NCBI RefSeq assembly: GCF_044810985.1
Contig: NZ_CP085242.1
Coordinates: 868,001 to 932,000 of the forward strand
From: Marinospirillum sp031581385
GTDB lineage: Bacteria > Pseudomonadota > Gammaproteobacteria > Pseudomonadales > Halomonadaceae
DNA: 64,000 bases
Reading direction: 5' to 3'
Position 1 is the stretch's first letter; every line of letters begins with the position of its first letter. The notes below the pieces were generated by a model. The model was not told the DNA's origin, did no database searches, and worked only from the letters and a program-made list of their open reading frames with translations. Positions 40,982 to 49,645 of the stretch are shown here, piece after piece. The position numbers and the translations under genes were made by a program.

Positions 40982-43906
40982 TCAGGTCTCAATGAAGCTG
41001 TTATTGGCTTCCAGTTGGTTCCAGTGACTGATATTGATAAGGCTGACCACGGCCGACAGCTCATGCTGCCCGTAAATCGGGGCTGCATTCATAATATACC
41101 AGCGTTCTTGTGTTGCCGTATGGCAAGGGTACTTCATCACAAAAGAGGCCCGTTGACCTTCCAGAACTTCCTGTAAACCCTGCTGGGCTTCGATGGCCTC
41201 GGCAGACCGACCCTGCTGGTAGCGATGATCCGCCTGCAGGTGGTTGGCTCCCAGGGCTGTCAGCAACAGTTGCGGGTCTTCCTGGTCTTCGGAAAACTGC
41301 TGCCAGGCCTTGTTGATCAGGGCAATGGTGCCGTTTTTTTCCAGAACAGCCACTTTTTGCGGTAGCGCATCAAGGATGGCCTGCAAGCGCTTGTAATCAT
41401 GAAAAGCCGTGATATCCACAAAGGAGGCCACCACTCCCTGATCCTTGCTGGAGGCAATGCGATAGGGCAAGAGCCTGACCAGATAGACCCGGCCCTCTTT
41501 GCTTTTCACTTCCTTTTCCACCACCTCCTCGGCTTGCAGAGTAAAGGCCAGATCATCCATCAGATCAAAGTAATCCAGTTGGTGGGTCAGGTGCTCCAGA
41601 GGGCGACCCAGGTCACTGGTGCGCAGGTTGAAGAGTCTGACGGCATCCGGGCTGAAGCGGGTCAGTTGCAGGCGACCATCCAGAAAGACGGTGGCAATGC
41701 CCACGGATTTGGCCATGCTTTCCAGATCCGCATTGAGGCGATTCAGCTGGCCGACTTTTTCCTGGTACTCAGCATTGACCGTGTTCAACTCTTCATTTAC
41801 GGACTGCAGCTCTTCATTGGAGCTTTGCAGTTCTTCGTTGGAAGCCATCAGCTCTTCATTGGTCGCCTGCAACTCCTCGTTGGAGGTTTCCAGCTCTTCA
41901 ATGGTTGCCTGCAGACTTTGACGGCTGGCTTCCAGCTCCTGCTGCAAGCTGGCAATTCGCTGGGTGTTTTCACTGTCAAGATTCAGCTCTTCGGGCTGGA
42001 TTCCGGCCTCTTCAGTCGGGTGCTGGTCTTCTTCAAAACATAACAGCAGGTACTTTTGCCCGCCCTGGGTAATCAGTGGATGAGCCTTCAGACGCAACTG
42101 ACGCTGATCCCCCTGACTGGTGAGAACCTGAAGCCGACTGGAAGTCAGCACCTGGTTTTCTTTCAGGGCTTTATAGATCAATGCCGACACCACAGGAACC
42201 AGGCTTTCCGGTAGAATTCGCCCGATCAACATGCTGACACTGCCCGGACGCAATGCAAAATACGGCTGGACCTGGCCAAAAAGATGGATGACTTCCTGAT
42301 CCTCGTTGATCAGCATGGCCGGTGGTGCATAGTGATCCTGCAACTGCAAGGTGGCCGCATCGATAACTCTCTGATCCTGGTGCAGATGCTGGGTGGCATA
42401 GGGTTTGGGTGTCGAACGACGCAGGCTTTGCAGACCCGGCAGAATGCCCTGGGTTCGGGTCATCTCGGGGGCAGCAGCCAAGGGCTGATTGTTGCGCTGT
42501 AGAATTTTATGCTTGGAATCCAGCGTCACAAAACCCCGGTCAATCACATTACTGGACTCACTGGACCCCAGAAACAAGGCTCCACCTGGGCGGGTGGCAT
42601 ATTGCAGACGCTGCAATGCCCGTTCCTGGGCTTCGGGCTTGAAATAAATCAGAACATTACGACAGCTCACCAGATGCATGCGGGTAAAAGGCGGGTCGAC
42701 GAGCAGGTTATGTCGTGCAAAAACAATACTCTGGCGCAGCTCGGGTTGCACTACATAGTGACTGCCCACCTGTTTGAAAAAACGCTCCAGGCGGGCCAGG
42801 GAAAGCTCTGCTGCACAGGATTCCGGGTAACTGCCCTGACCGGCAAAATCCACCACCAAAGGGTTCACATCCGTGGCAAAGATTTTCAGGTTCGGCCAAC
42901 GCTGGGCTTTTTCAAAAGCTTCATGAAACAAAATCGCCAGGGAATAGGCTTCTTCTCCCGTGGAAGTACCCGCCACCCAGACCCGTAGGGTTTCACCCGA
43001 GGCGGTTTCTTCCACCAGTTGCGGAATAACCAGTTCGGCCAGTTTTTGGTAAGCCAGGGGGTCGCGAAAAAAACTGGTGACGGGGATCAGGAGTTCACGC
43101 CGCAGGTCGGCCACTTCTTCCGGGCTTTCCTGCAAGAGCTTATAGTAGCTTTGCAAGCTGACGAACTGTTTGACCTGCATGCGCCGCTGTATTCGTCGCA
43201 TCACGGTTGCCAGCTTGTAGTCCCGAAAGTCGATCTGGCCCACATCTGCCAATAGCTGCAGTAATTTTTCCAGGATCACTTCTTCACTGTCCGGGCTGGA
43301 CTGGGACTGAGCTGCAGGCAACTGCGGAGTGACTGTTGGGGTGAGAAAGTGTTCCACCAGGCGCTCACTCAAGCGTTCAGGTGGCAAAACCGCATCCATG
43401 ACACCGGTGGCCAGAGCACTTTTGGGCATACCATCAAACTTGGCTGTTCGGGGGTCCTGCACCAGCACCAGCCCCCCTTCGGCATTGATACTGACTACAC
43501 CACGGGAACCATCCGAGCCTGTGCCCGACAAAATGATGCCTGCTGCTTTTTCCTGGCGATTTTCTGCCAGAGAACGAAAGAATATATCAATCGGCAGGGT
43601 CAGGTGATGAGGGTCTTTACTGGACAACACCAGGTGTTTGTCCGTTAAGCGCATCAACACAGCCGGGGGAATCAGGTAAACATGATTCGGCTGTAACACC
43701 ATACCGTCTTCCACGACCTGAATCGGCATGCGGGTATAACGGGCCAGGAGATCATGCATAATACTCTTGTGATCGGGGGACAGGTGTTGCACCACCACAA
43801 AGGCAGCCCCGGTGGTCTCGGGACAGGCTTTGAAAAACTGCTCCAGGGCTTCCAGTCCACCGGCTGAGGCACCAATACCCACCACAAAAAAATCATCTGA
43901 ACCCAT
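40982..43906 (-). CDS. CheB-CheR-PAS fusion protein
   Basis: A 974-residue protein. The CheB methylesterase domain (about 1-190) has the catalytic Ser in 'GIGASAGGLEAL', His in 'VVQHLSPDH' and Asp in 'SGTGSDGSRG'; there is no receiver domain in front. The CheR methyltransferase domain (about 215-480) has 'TSFFRDPLAYQKL', 'VWVAGTSTGEEAYSLAILF' and 'LVSCRNVLIYF'. A long coiled coil follows (about 650-740, repeats of 'SNEELQ/TNEEL'), then two PAS-like regions. Such fusions sense signals and act on methyl-accepting proteins or other targets. No cheA or cheW is in the window; a PAS chemoreceptor gene lies 1.4 kb upstream in the same unit. Confidence 0.93.
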   Translation of the reverse strand: MGSDDFFVVGIGASAGGLEALEQFFKACPETTGAAFVVVQHLSPDHKSIMHDLLARYTRMPIQVVEDGMVLQPNHVYLIPPAVLMRLTDKHLVLSSKDPHHLTLPIDIFFRSLAENRQEKAAGIILSGTGSDGSRGVVSINAEGGLVLVQDPRTAKFDGMPKSALATGVMDAVLPPERLSERLVEHFLTPTVTPQLPAAQSQSSPDSEEVILEKLLQLLADVGQIDFRDYKLATVMRRIQRRMQVKQFVSLQSYYKLLQESPEEVADLRRELLIPVTSFFRDPLAYQKLAELVIPQLVEETASGETLRVWVAGTSTGEEAYSLAILFHEAFEKAQRWPNLKIFATDVNPLVVDFAGQGSYPESCAAELSLARLERFFKQVGSHYVVQPELRQSIVFARHNLLVDPPFTRMHLVSCRNVLIYFKPEAQERALQRLQYATRPGGALFLGSSESSNVIDRGFVTLDSKHKILQRNNQPLAAAPEMTRTQGILPGLQSLRRSTPKPYATQHLHQDQRVIDAATLQLQDHYAPPAMLINEDQEVIHLFGQVQPYFALRPGSVSMLIGRILPESLVPVVSALIYKALKENQVLTSSRLQVLTSQGDQRQLRLKAHPLITQGGQKYLLLCFEEDQHPTEEAGIQPEELNLDSENTQRIASLQQELEASRQSLQATIEELETSNEELQATNEELMASNEELQSSNEELQSVNEELNTVNAEYQEKVGQLNRLNADLESMAKSVGIATVFLDGRLQLTRFSPDAVRLFNLRTSDLGRPLEHLTHQLDYFDLMDDLAFTLQAEEVVEKEVKSKEGRVYLVRLLPYRIASSKDQGVVASFVDITAFHDYKRLQAILDALPQKVAVLEKNGTIALINKAWQQFSEDQEDPQLLLTALGANHLQADHRYQQGRSAEAIEAQQGLQEVLEGQRASFVMKYPCHTATQERWYIMNAAPIYGQHELSAVVSLINISHWNQLEANNSFIET

Positions 43907-43909
43907 GCA

Positions 43910-45256
43910 TCACCTGTTGTTATGGCTTGTCGTTGCAGCCCTGGCGGGCAAATCAAAAACCAGACAGGTTCCTGTATCCAGACCGTCTTCAATCCAGATC
44001 TCCCCACCTGCCTGTTTCACCAGCTTTTGTGCCAGTGCCAGGCCCATGCCCGTTCCCGGCGTGGAATTGGGAACCAGACGCGAAAAAAGCCCAAACACCT
44101 GATCCCGATATTCCGGTGCAATCCCCCGGCCATTGTCGGCAATACGAAAGTACACGCGTTCACCGCTTTGCTCGGCACGGATCTGAATACGCAGCACCTG
44201 ATCTGGGAGTTGGTAACGCCAGGCATTGCTCAGAAGCACACTGAAAAGAAGCTGCAGTTTTTTGGCCGAAAAATCCACTTGTGGCAAGGGTTGCTGAATC
44301 TCCAGGTTCACTTCATCCGGGTTTAACTCAACGCTTTGGATTGCGGCCTGTAAACAGCTTTGGGTGTCAGCCAGCTTCCCAAAATCCACACCCAGGTGAT
44401 CCAGGGACAAGTAGCGCTGAACATCTTTCACCAGATCGGAAAGACGTTTGGCCTGGGTATCGATAAACTCCAGGGACAACCGGGCTTTGTCATTGTTCAC
44501 CAGATCCGTCTGGGTTTGCAAACGCTGGGCAAAACTCATCAGCCGCCGGGCGGGTTCCTGAAAGTGATGAGCCATGACTTCACTCAAACGGGTCAGCTCA
44601 TTGTTCTTATCCTGCAGGGATGCCAGCAAACTGGCTTTCTCAGCTTCCAGGCGCTTGCGGCCTTGTATATTGATGATCAGTAGCATAATCACCAATGACT
44701 GGGCAGCAATCGCCAAAAGCAACGAATAGGTTTGCCAGCGTTTTCTTTGTGCGATTTCTTCGACCTGAGCATCCACCTTTTCCTCCAGCAGCACCTGATA
44801 CTGCCAGAGTTCCTGCTCCTCATGACGATTCGGGGTGATGTCCTGAATAATGGACAAAAGCAGGCGCTGATCACCAAACCAGTAGGGCTGGGAGTGAACC
44901 TGCACCCGACGCTGCTCACCTGAAGCCAGGGCATGGCGGAAAATAAAATAATTCCGCCCCTGAGTTTCGGCCAGATGCCGCTCTTCTGCAACCTGTTCGG
45001 CATTGAAGGTATTGATCTGCTGAATCGTCATCTGCTGCAGTTGCTCTTGCGGGTAGCCGTAAAACACTGCAGCAGCCGGATTGGCTTGGACTATTTGCCC
45101 TGTTTCCGGCTCGATCAGCAGCATGATGACATTCTGCTGCTGAAAGACCTCCGTAAACTCGGGAAAAGACTGATCCGCCAGTAAGTGATTACCCAACATC
45201 CCAAAAGCAAAAGCCAGGATCCAGCAAGAAGCTTTTGTGATCTTAGTGGCCTTCAC
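43910..45256 (-). CDS. Membrane PAS histidine kinase (HHFQEP subtype)
   Basis: A 448-residue kinase with GTG start (GGAGAAG a few bases upstream). A signal-like hydrophobic segment at about 8-28; PAS at about 35-140 ('IEPETGQIVQANPAAAVFYGYPQEQL'); a transmembrane helix at about 180-200; the phospho-His region 'LSEVMAHHFQEPARRLMSF'; and HATPase ('VLLSNAWRYQ', 'IADNGRGIAPE', 'GTGMGLALAQKLV'). Unusually, the PAS domain appears to be placed before the main transmembrane helix, so it may be periplasmic. It precedes the CheB-CheR-PAS gene by 3 bp. Confidence 0.88.
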   Translation of the reverse strand: MKATKITKASCWILAFAFGMLGNHLLADQSFPEFTEVFQQQNVIMLLIEPETGQIVQANPAAAVFYGYPQEQLQQMTIQQINTFNAEQVAEERHLAETQGRNYFIFRHALASGEQRRVQVHSQPYWFGDQRLLLSIIQDITPNRHEEQELWQYQVLLEEKVDAQVEEIAQRKRWQTYSLLLAIAAQSLVIMLLIINIQGRKRLEAEKASLLASLQDKNNELTRLSEVMAHHFQEPARRLMSFAQRLQTQTDLVNNDKARLSLEFIDTQAKRLSDLVKDVQRYLSLDHLGVDFGKLADTQSCLQAAIQSVELNPDEVNLEIQQPLPQVDFSAKKLQLLFSVLLSNAWRYQLPDQVLRIQIRAEQSGERVYFRIADNGRGIAPEYRDQVFGLFSRLVPNSTPGTGMGLALAQKLVKQAGGEIWIEDGLDTGTCLVFDLPARAATTSHNNR

Positions 45257-45269
45257 ATGGCTTCTCCGG

Positions 45270-46919
45270 TCAATCTACATAAACCTTGAATTGTTTACGC
45301 AGTTCATCCAGCACCTGGGTGGTCTCCTGAACATGCTGGCTGGCAACAAAGGCCTGTTCCGCCTGGGATGCATTGCTGTCGGCCAGGCTGGCAATGCCTT
45401 CAACCGTTTCCGCCACTTCACGGGCAGCCATGGCCTGCTCCTTGAGAACGCTCTGGATATCCAGGGTGGCCTTGACCACTTTCTGGGTTTGCTGCTCGAT
45501 CTCGGCCACCGATTGACCGGCACGCTTGGCCTTGTCAACACCGGCTTCCACCCGCTCAACACTGGACTGCATTTCATCCGCTGCTGCTTCGGTACGCTTC
45601 TGGATCTGGTTGACCATTTCAGTGATTTCCACCGTGGATTGCGCGGTACGTTCTGCCAGATTACGCACCTCATCAGCAACCACCGCAAAACCACGACCGT
45701 GCTCACCGGCCCGTGCGGCTTCAATCGCTGCGTTCAGAGCCAGAAGGTTGGTTTGCTCGGCAATTTCACGGATAGTGGAAACAATCTGACCGATATTGTC
45801 GGAGACGGCTTCCAGTTCCTTCAACTGCGCCGCGGAATCCTTGACAGTATCCGCAATGGCAGCAATTTCCTGGGTACTGGCATACACGGCTTCAGCACCG
45901 GCCTTGGAAACCTCACCAGCCTGCTGGGATGCTGAGTGGGCCGAGTTGGCATTTTCACCGATCTGATCCACAGAGGCAGACAGCTCTTCCAAAGCCGCAG
46001 CCATACTGGCCGAAGCGGAAGACTGCTCCTGAGCACCCCGGGAGGTTTCTTCACTGGCCGAGAGCATTTCCTGGGCAGACTGATTGAGTGAACGCGCCGA
46101 CTGGGTCATCTGGAAGGCAATCTCAAACAGACGATTGCGCATCACCTGTACCGCATTGAAGACACTGCCGATTTCATCCAGGTTGCCCATGGGAGCCGGA
46201 GCCACCAGATTACCGGAACCAATTTCCCGAGCCACCTTTTGCAGTTCATTCAAGCGCCCGCTGTTCACGCGCAAGACCAGAAACAGCCAGAGAAAAGCAA
46301 AACCACCGGAAACCCCCAGACCCACCAGCAAGGGCATCATGGCTGTTTCGATGGCCGCATCAGTAATCGCCAGAAACTGCCAGCCGGTGATACCGGCCAT
46401 GACGGTAAAGAAGAACACCAGAGGCAAAATGGCCGTGAGGGTCAGACTCATATTATTGTAGGCATATTTGATGCGCGCACCCAGCCCCGGCAGGTGATAG
46501 CCACCGGCCAGACGCCCGCCGCCACCTTCGCGCATTTTTTTGTATAAAACTTCAGCAGCCTGAATTTCAGCCTGAGTGGGCTGCAGACGCACACTCATGT
46601 AGCCGCCATCCGCACGCGGTGTGGCCGTGGCTTTCACCCAATAGTGATCGCCATTCTTGCGACGGTTCTTGACCATGCCCTGCCAGGCGCGACCTGCCTT
46701 CAAGGTTGCCCACATATCGCGAAAAGCTTCTTTGGGCATGTCCGGGTGACGAATAATATTGTGAGGTTTGCCGATCAGCTCTTCACGATTAAAGCCTGCA
46801 TACTCAACGAACTCATCGTTGACGTAGGTAATCTGACCCTTGGCGTCAGTATGGGAAATAATCGCGCAATCCTTGCGAACCGGATATTCTTTTTGGGTAA
46901 CGGGTTGGTTGTTGCGCAC
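45270..46919 (-). CDS. Aer-like PAS methyl-accepting chemotaxis protein
   Basis: A 549-residue receptor with GTG start and AGGAG upstream. The Aer-type PAS domain is at about 15-115 ('QITYVNDEFVEYAGFNREELIGKPHNIIRHPDMPKEAF'), in the FAD-binding class. Two transmembrane helices lie close together at about 160-215, then HAMP, then the signalling hairpin with 'EIAEQTNLLALNAAIEAARAGEHGRGFAVVADEVRNLA'. No periplasmic sensor is present, so it should read an internal redox or energy signal. First gene of the signalling cluster; kinases and CheB-CheR-PAS follow closely, although no cheA/W is here. Confidence 0.93.
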   Translation of the reverse strand: MRNNQPVTQKEYPVRKDCAIISHTDAKGQITYVNDEFVEYAGFNREELIGKPHNIIRHPDMPKEAFRDMWATLKAGRAWQGMVKNRRKNGDHYWVKATATPRADGGYMSVRLQPTQAEIQAAEVLYKKMREGGGGRLAGGYHLPGLGARIKYAYNNMSLTLTAILPLVFFFTVMAGITGWQFLAITDAAIETAMMPLLVGLGVSGGFAFLWLFLVLRVNSGRLNELQKVAREIGSGNLVAPAPMGNLDEIGSVFNAVQVMRNRLFEIAFQMTQSARSLNQSAQEMLSASEETSRGAQEQSSASASMAAALEELSASVDQIGENANSAHSASQQAGEVSKAGAEAVYASTQEIAAIADTVKDSAAQLKELEAVSDNIGQIVSTIREIAEQTNLLALNAAIEAARAGEHGRGFAVVADEVRNLAERTAQSTVEITEMVNQIQKRTEAAADEMQSSVERVEAGVDKAKRAGQSVAEIEQQTQKVVKATLDIQSVLKEQAMAAREVAETVEGIASLADSNASQAEQAFVASQHVQETTQVLDELRKQFKVYVD

Positions 46920-46934
46920 TGAGCGTCTCCTGCC

Positions 46935-46948
46935 ATGATATAGATCAA
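46935..46948. promoter_or_regulatory. Possible FNR/ANR box
   Basis: ATGATATAGATCAA differs at one outer base from the FNR consensus TTGAT-N4-ATCAA (as TTGAT-CTAT-ATCAT on the minus strand). It lies 16-29 bases upstream of the chemoreceptor start, overlapping the leader, so it might repress rather than activate. A single near-match of this length can occur by chance. Confidence 0.35.
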
Positions 46949-47076
46949 TTGTTGTACTAAAAGTTACATTAAGAATACACTTTCCATGAATCCAGTATAG
47001 CGTTTTCGTAAATTAAAATACTATAACAAAAATCAAAAAAACCTATCATTAGAATTATATTAATAAACAAAGACTT

Positions 47077-47109
47077 ATCCGGCCTGATCAATTCAAGATC
47101 AAGCCGGAT
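47077..47109 (-). terminator. Probable terminator after the HD-GYP gene
   Basis: On the minus strand ATCCGGCTTGATC pairs with GATCAGGCCGGAT around TTGAATT. The T-rich stretch after it is interrupted (AAGTCTTTGTTT), so termination may be partial. Confidence 0.65.
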
Positions 47110-47167
47110 GCAGGGTTGTTGACAGGAGTAAAAATGAACGGGAGGTCAAGCAGCCAGGATTTCAGTG

Positions 47168-48325
47168 CTACTCAGCAATCGCCTTGCTGACATTGATATT
47201 CCAGAACAGAAAGGGCTGCAAGGGCCTGAGCAGGTCCTTGTTGAGGATTTTCTGGATCGCCAGTTGCGGTTCACTGGTATCCCGGCGTGGAGGCTGCATG
47301 TAAACCTGGCCACTGGAGGCCCGGATACCCGCACAAACCGGGGTATTGATGGCTTCGCCCTTGGCGGTCACCACCGCTGTATCACCATTTTTCAACAAGA
47401 CCGGGGTTCCCGGTGGATACAGACCCAACTGACTTAAAAACACCTTGCCCAGGCGCGCATCCAGAAGCTGTGCTTCTTCGCCCAGCATTTGCTTCATAGC
47501 CTGGCGGGGGGATAGCAGCGGGCGATACTCCCTGGGTGCCGTCAGGGCTGCATAGCTGTCTGCCAAGGCCACCATGCGCGCTGTGTTGGTGATTTGCTTG
47601 TCCACCAGACCCTTGGGGTAACCGCTACCATCCAGCCTTTCATGGTGCTGGAGCACCGCATTCAGCCAGATGCTGTCCTCCACCCCCATCAGTTCCAATA
47701 ACAGCACAGATTTTTCAGGGTGGTTGCGTATGGCTTCTTTTTGCTGGTCCGTCAGGGGTTTTTGCTGGTTATTGAGTTTTTCCTGCAGGTGCATCATGCC
47801 CAGGTTGGCTGTCAGGGTGGCCGCCAGGGCCGAAAGCAGTTTTTCCTTGCTGATTTTCAGAGGTCGGGCAACCACAGCCAGCAAGACTGCACAGCGCATG
47901 GGATGATCAAGGGTGGTGGGTATATCCCGTGGCCAGTGAGCCGCTCCGAGCAGCGCATTGGGTGACTTGTGAGCCAGGTGGATCAACTGGTCACCGATAT
48001 CCAGCATGCTGCGCTGAAAGCCCTTGCCTGCCGTGTTTTTTTCAACCAGTTCAAAAGCCTGCCTGAGCTGCTCCAGCAGGTTTTCTATTTCCAGAAAGGG
48101 GTTGAGATCATTGGAGTAACGACGACGCTGGAAGTTGGTTTCATCCTGGCGGACAATCGTTTTTTCCTTGGGGTTGATGTAGCCCTGTGCCAGCAGGGCC
48201 TGAACCTGCTGTTCATTTTCCACCGGCGAACCTTTGGTCAATAGCACCACACCACTGTGGGTATAAACATTCAGTGGTGCCCGGTCACCAACAACCAGTT
48301 GACCTTTTGCTAGTTTTTCCAGCAT
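47168..48325 (-). CDS. HD-GYP family protein with degenerate HD dyad
   Basis: A protein of 385 residues, starting at MLEKLAKGQ with AAGGAG eight bases upstream. The N-terminal 110 residues resemble the domain preceding HD-GYP in similar proteins. The HD-GYP region keeps 'HHERLDGSGYPKGLV' and 'RNHPEKSVLLLELMG'. Where the metal-binding 'LLHDIGK' should be, it reads 'ATLTANLGM', so the His-Asp dyad is lost. Related degenerate HD-GYP proteins occur in pseudomonads (the PA2572 type) and act without phosphodiesterase activity. It may bind c-di-GMP or partners from the adjacent cluster. Confidence 0.82.
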   Translation of the reverse strand: MLEKLAKGQLVVGDRAPLNVYTHSGVVLLTKGSPVENEQQVQALLAQGYINPKEKTIVRQDETNFQRRRYSNDLNPFLEIENLLEQLRQAFELVEKNTAGKGFQRSMLDIGDQLIHLAHKSPNALLGAAHWPRDIPTTLDHPMRCAVLLAVVARPLKISKEKLLSALAATLTANLGMMHLQEKLNNQQKPLTDQQKEAIRNHPEKSVLLLELMGVEDSIWLNAVLQHHERLDGSGYPKGLVDKQITNTARMVALADSYAALTAPREYRPLLSPRQAMKQMLGEEAQLLDARLGKVFLSQLGLYPPGTPVLLKNGDTAVVTAKGEAINTPVCAGIRASSGQVYMQPPRRDTSEPQLAIQKILNKDLLRPLQPFLFWNINVSKAIAE

Positions 48326-48449
48326 TCGCTCTGCTCCTTGCACAGTATCTCTTAACAAAACATTAAGACAGTTTCACAGGCTAGCGAACTCACACTGAAA
48401 TTTACAGTTGCATTACGCGACTATTGTTAACAAAAGGTAACCGGGTGCT

Positions 48450-49634
48450 CTAAAGAAGCCTTAATTTTGATAAATCGGCCTGAATATCGACAATATCTTC
48501 CAAACCCACGGCAATACGCACCAGGCCATCGGTAATCCCGGCTGCCGCTCGGGCTTCTGGTGTCAGCCGGGCATGCGTGGTGGTGGCCGGGTGGGTAATG
48601 GTGGTTTTGGCATCGCCCAGATTGCCGGTGATGGAGAGCATTGAGGTGGAGTCAATCACAGCCCAGGCGGCATCACGTCCACCGGCCACTTCAAAAGACA
48701 AGACCCCCCCGAAGGCCCGCATCTGCTTTTTGGCCAATTCATGCTGCGGATGATCGGGAAGCCCGGCATAGTGAACAGCAGCCACTCCCGGTTGTTTCTG
48801 CAGCCAGGTAGCCAATTGCAGGGCATTGGCAGAATGGGCATCCATACGCAGCTTGAGGGTTTCCAGACCCTTGAGAAACACCCAGGCATTAAAAGGACTC
48901 ATGCAGGGGCCTGCAGTACGCACCACCCCGAAGACTTCAGCCATATCCTTTTCACGGCCCACCACGGCGCCACCGATTGCACGACCCTGACCGTCGAGGT
49001 ACTTGGTGGCCGAGTGCACCACGACATCAGCACCCAGCTCCAGAGGTTTTTGCAGGGCGGGCGTACAAAAACAGTTATCGACCACCAACTTCAGGCCTTT
49101 GCTGTGAGCCAGCTCAGCCAGAGCGGGCAAATCAGCCAGTTCGCACAAGGGATTGGAAGGCGTTTCCACAAAGAAAAGACGGGTCTTGTCATTGCAGGCC
49201 GCTTCCCAGGCGGCAAGATCCTGAAGCTCCACAAAATGGGTGGTAATCCCAAAGCGGGTCATGTAGCGGTTGAACAGGCCCACCGTGGAACCGAACACAC
49301 TGCGGGAACACACCACTTCATCGCCCTGATTCAAAAAGGCCATGCAAACCGCCAGGATCGCGGCCATACCCGAGCTGGTGGCCACACCCCGCTCAGCACC
49401 TTCCAGAGCCGCCAGCCGCTCTTCAAAGCAGGCCACTGTGGGGTTGGTGAAACGTGAGTAAATATTGACTTCGCCCGTCTCATTGGCAAAACACTCGGCA
49501 GCATGGGCTGCCGACTCAAACACAAAGCTTGAGGTGGTAAAAATGGGCTCGCCGTGTTCACGCTCGGCAGTGCGTCGGTGACCGCTGCGCAGAGCCAGGG
49601 TGGAAGTGCCCCAGTTATTCTTTTGTTCAGACAT
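48450..49634 (-). CDS. metZ: O-succinylhomoserine sulfhydrylase
   Basis: A 394-residue PLP enzyme of the Cys/Met metabolism family. It has 'YSRFTNPTVACFEERLAALEGAE', 'ETPSNPLCELADLPALAELAH', 'VVDNCFCTPALQKPLELGADVV', and the PLP-binding Lys in 'HSATKYLDGQGR'. It makes homocysteine from O-succinylhomoserine and sulfide. metZ directly after purF is the pseudomonad arrangement, which supports MetZ over MetB or MetY. Confidence 0.93.
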   Translation of the reverse strand: MSEQKNNWGTSTLALRSGHRRTAEREHGEPIFTTSSFVFESAAHAAECFANETGEVNIYSRFTNPTVACFEERLAALEGAERGVATSSGMAAILAVCMAFLNQGDEVVCSRSVFGSTVGLFNRYMTRFGITTHFVELQDLAAWEAACNDKTRLFFVETPSNPLCELADLPALAELAHSKGLKLVVDNCFCTPALQKPLELGADVVVHSATKYLDGQGRAIGGAVVGREKDMAEVFGVVRTAGPCMSPFNAWVFLKGLETLKLRMDAHSANALQLATWLQKQPGVAAVHYAGLPDHPQHELAKKQMRAFGGVLSFEVAGGRDAAWAVIDSTSMLSITGNLGDAKTTITHPATTTHARLTPEARAAAGITDGLVRIAVGLEDIVDIQADLSKLRLL

Positions 49635-49645
49635 AATTATCTCTT

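Larger units (their letters stand above)
46920..47167. other. Promoter and terminator region between chemoreceptor and HD-GYP gene
   Basis: An AT-rich 248-bp gap with no gene. The minus strand should hold the promoter of the 20-kb signalling cluster; a TATACT and TATAGTAT are possible -10 boxes around 46995-47030. The right part holds the terminator of the HD-GYP gene. Confidence 0.5.
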
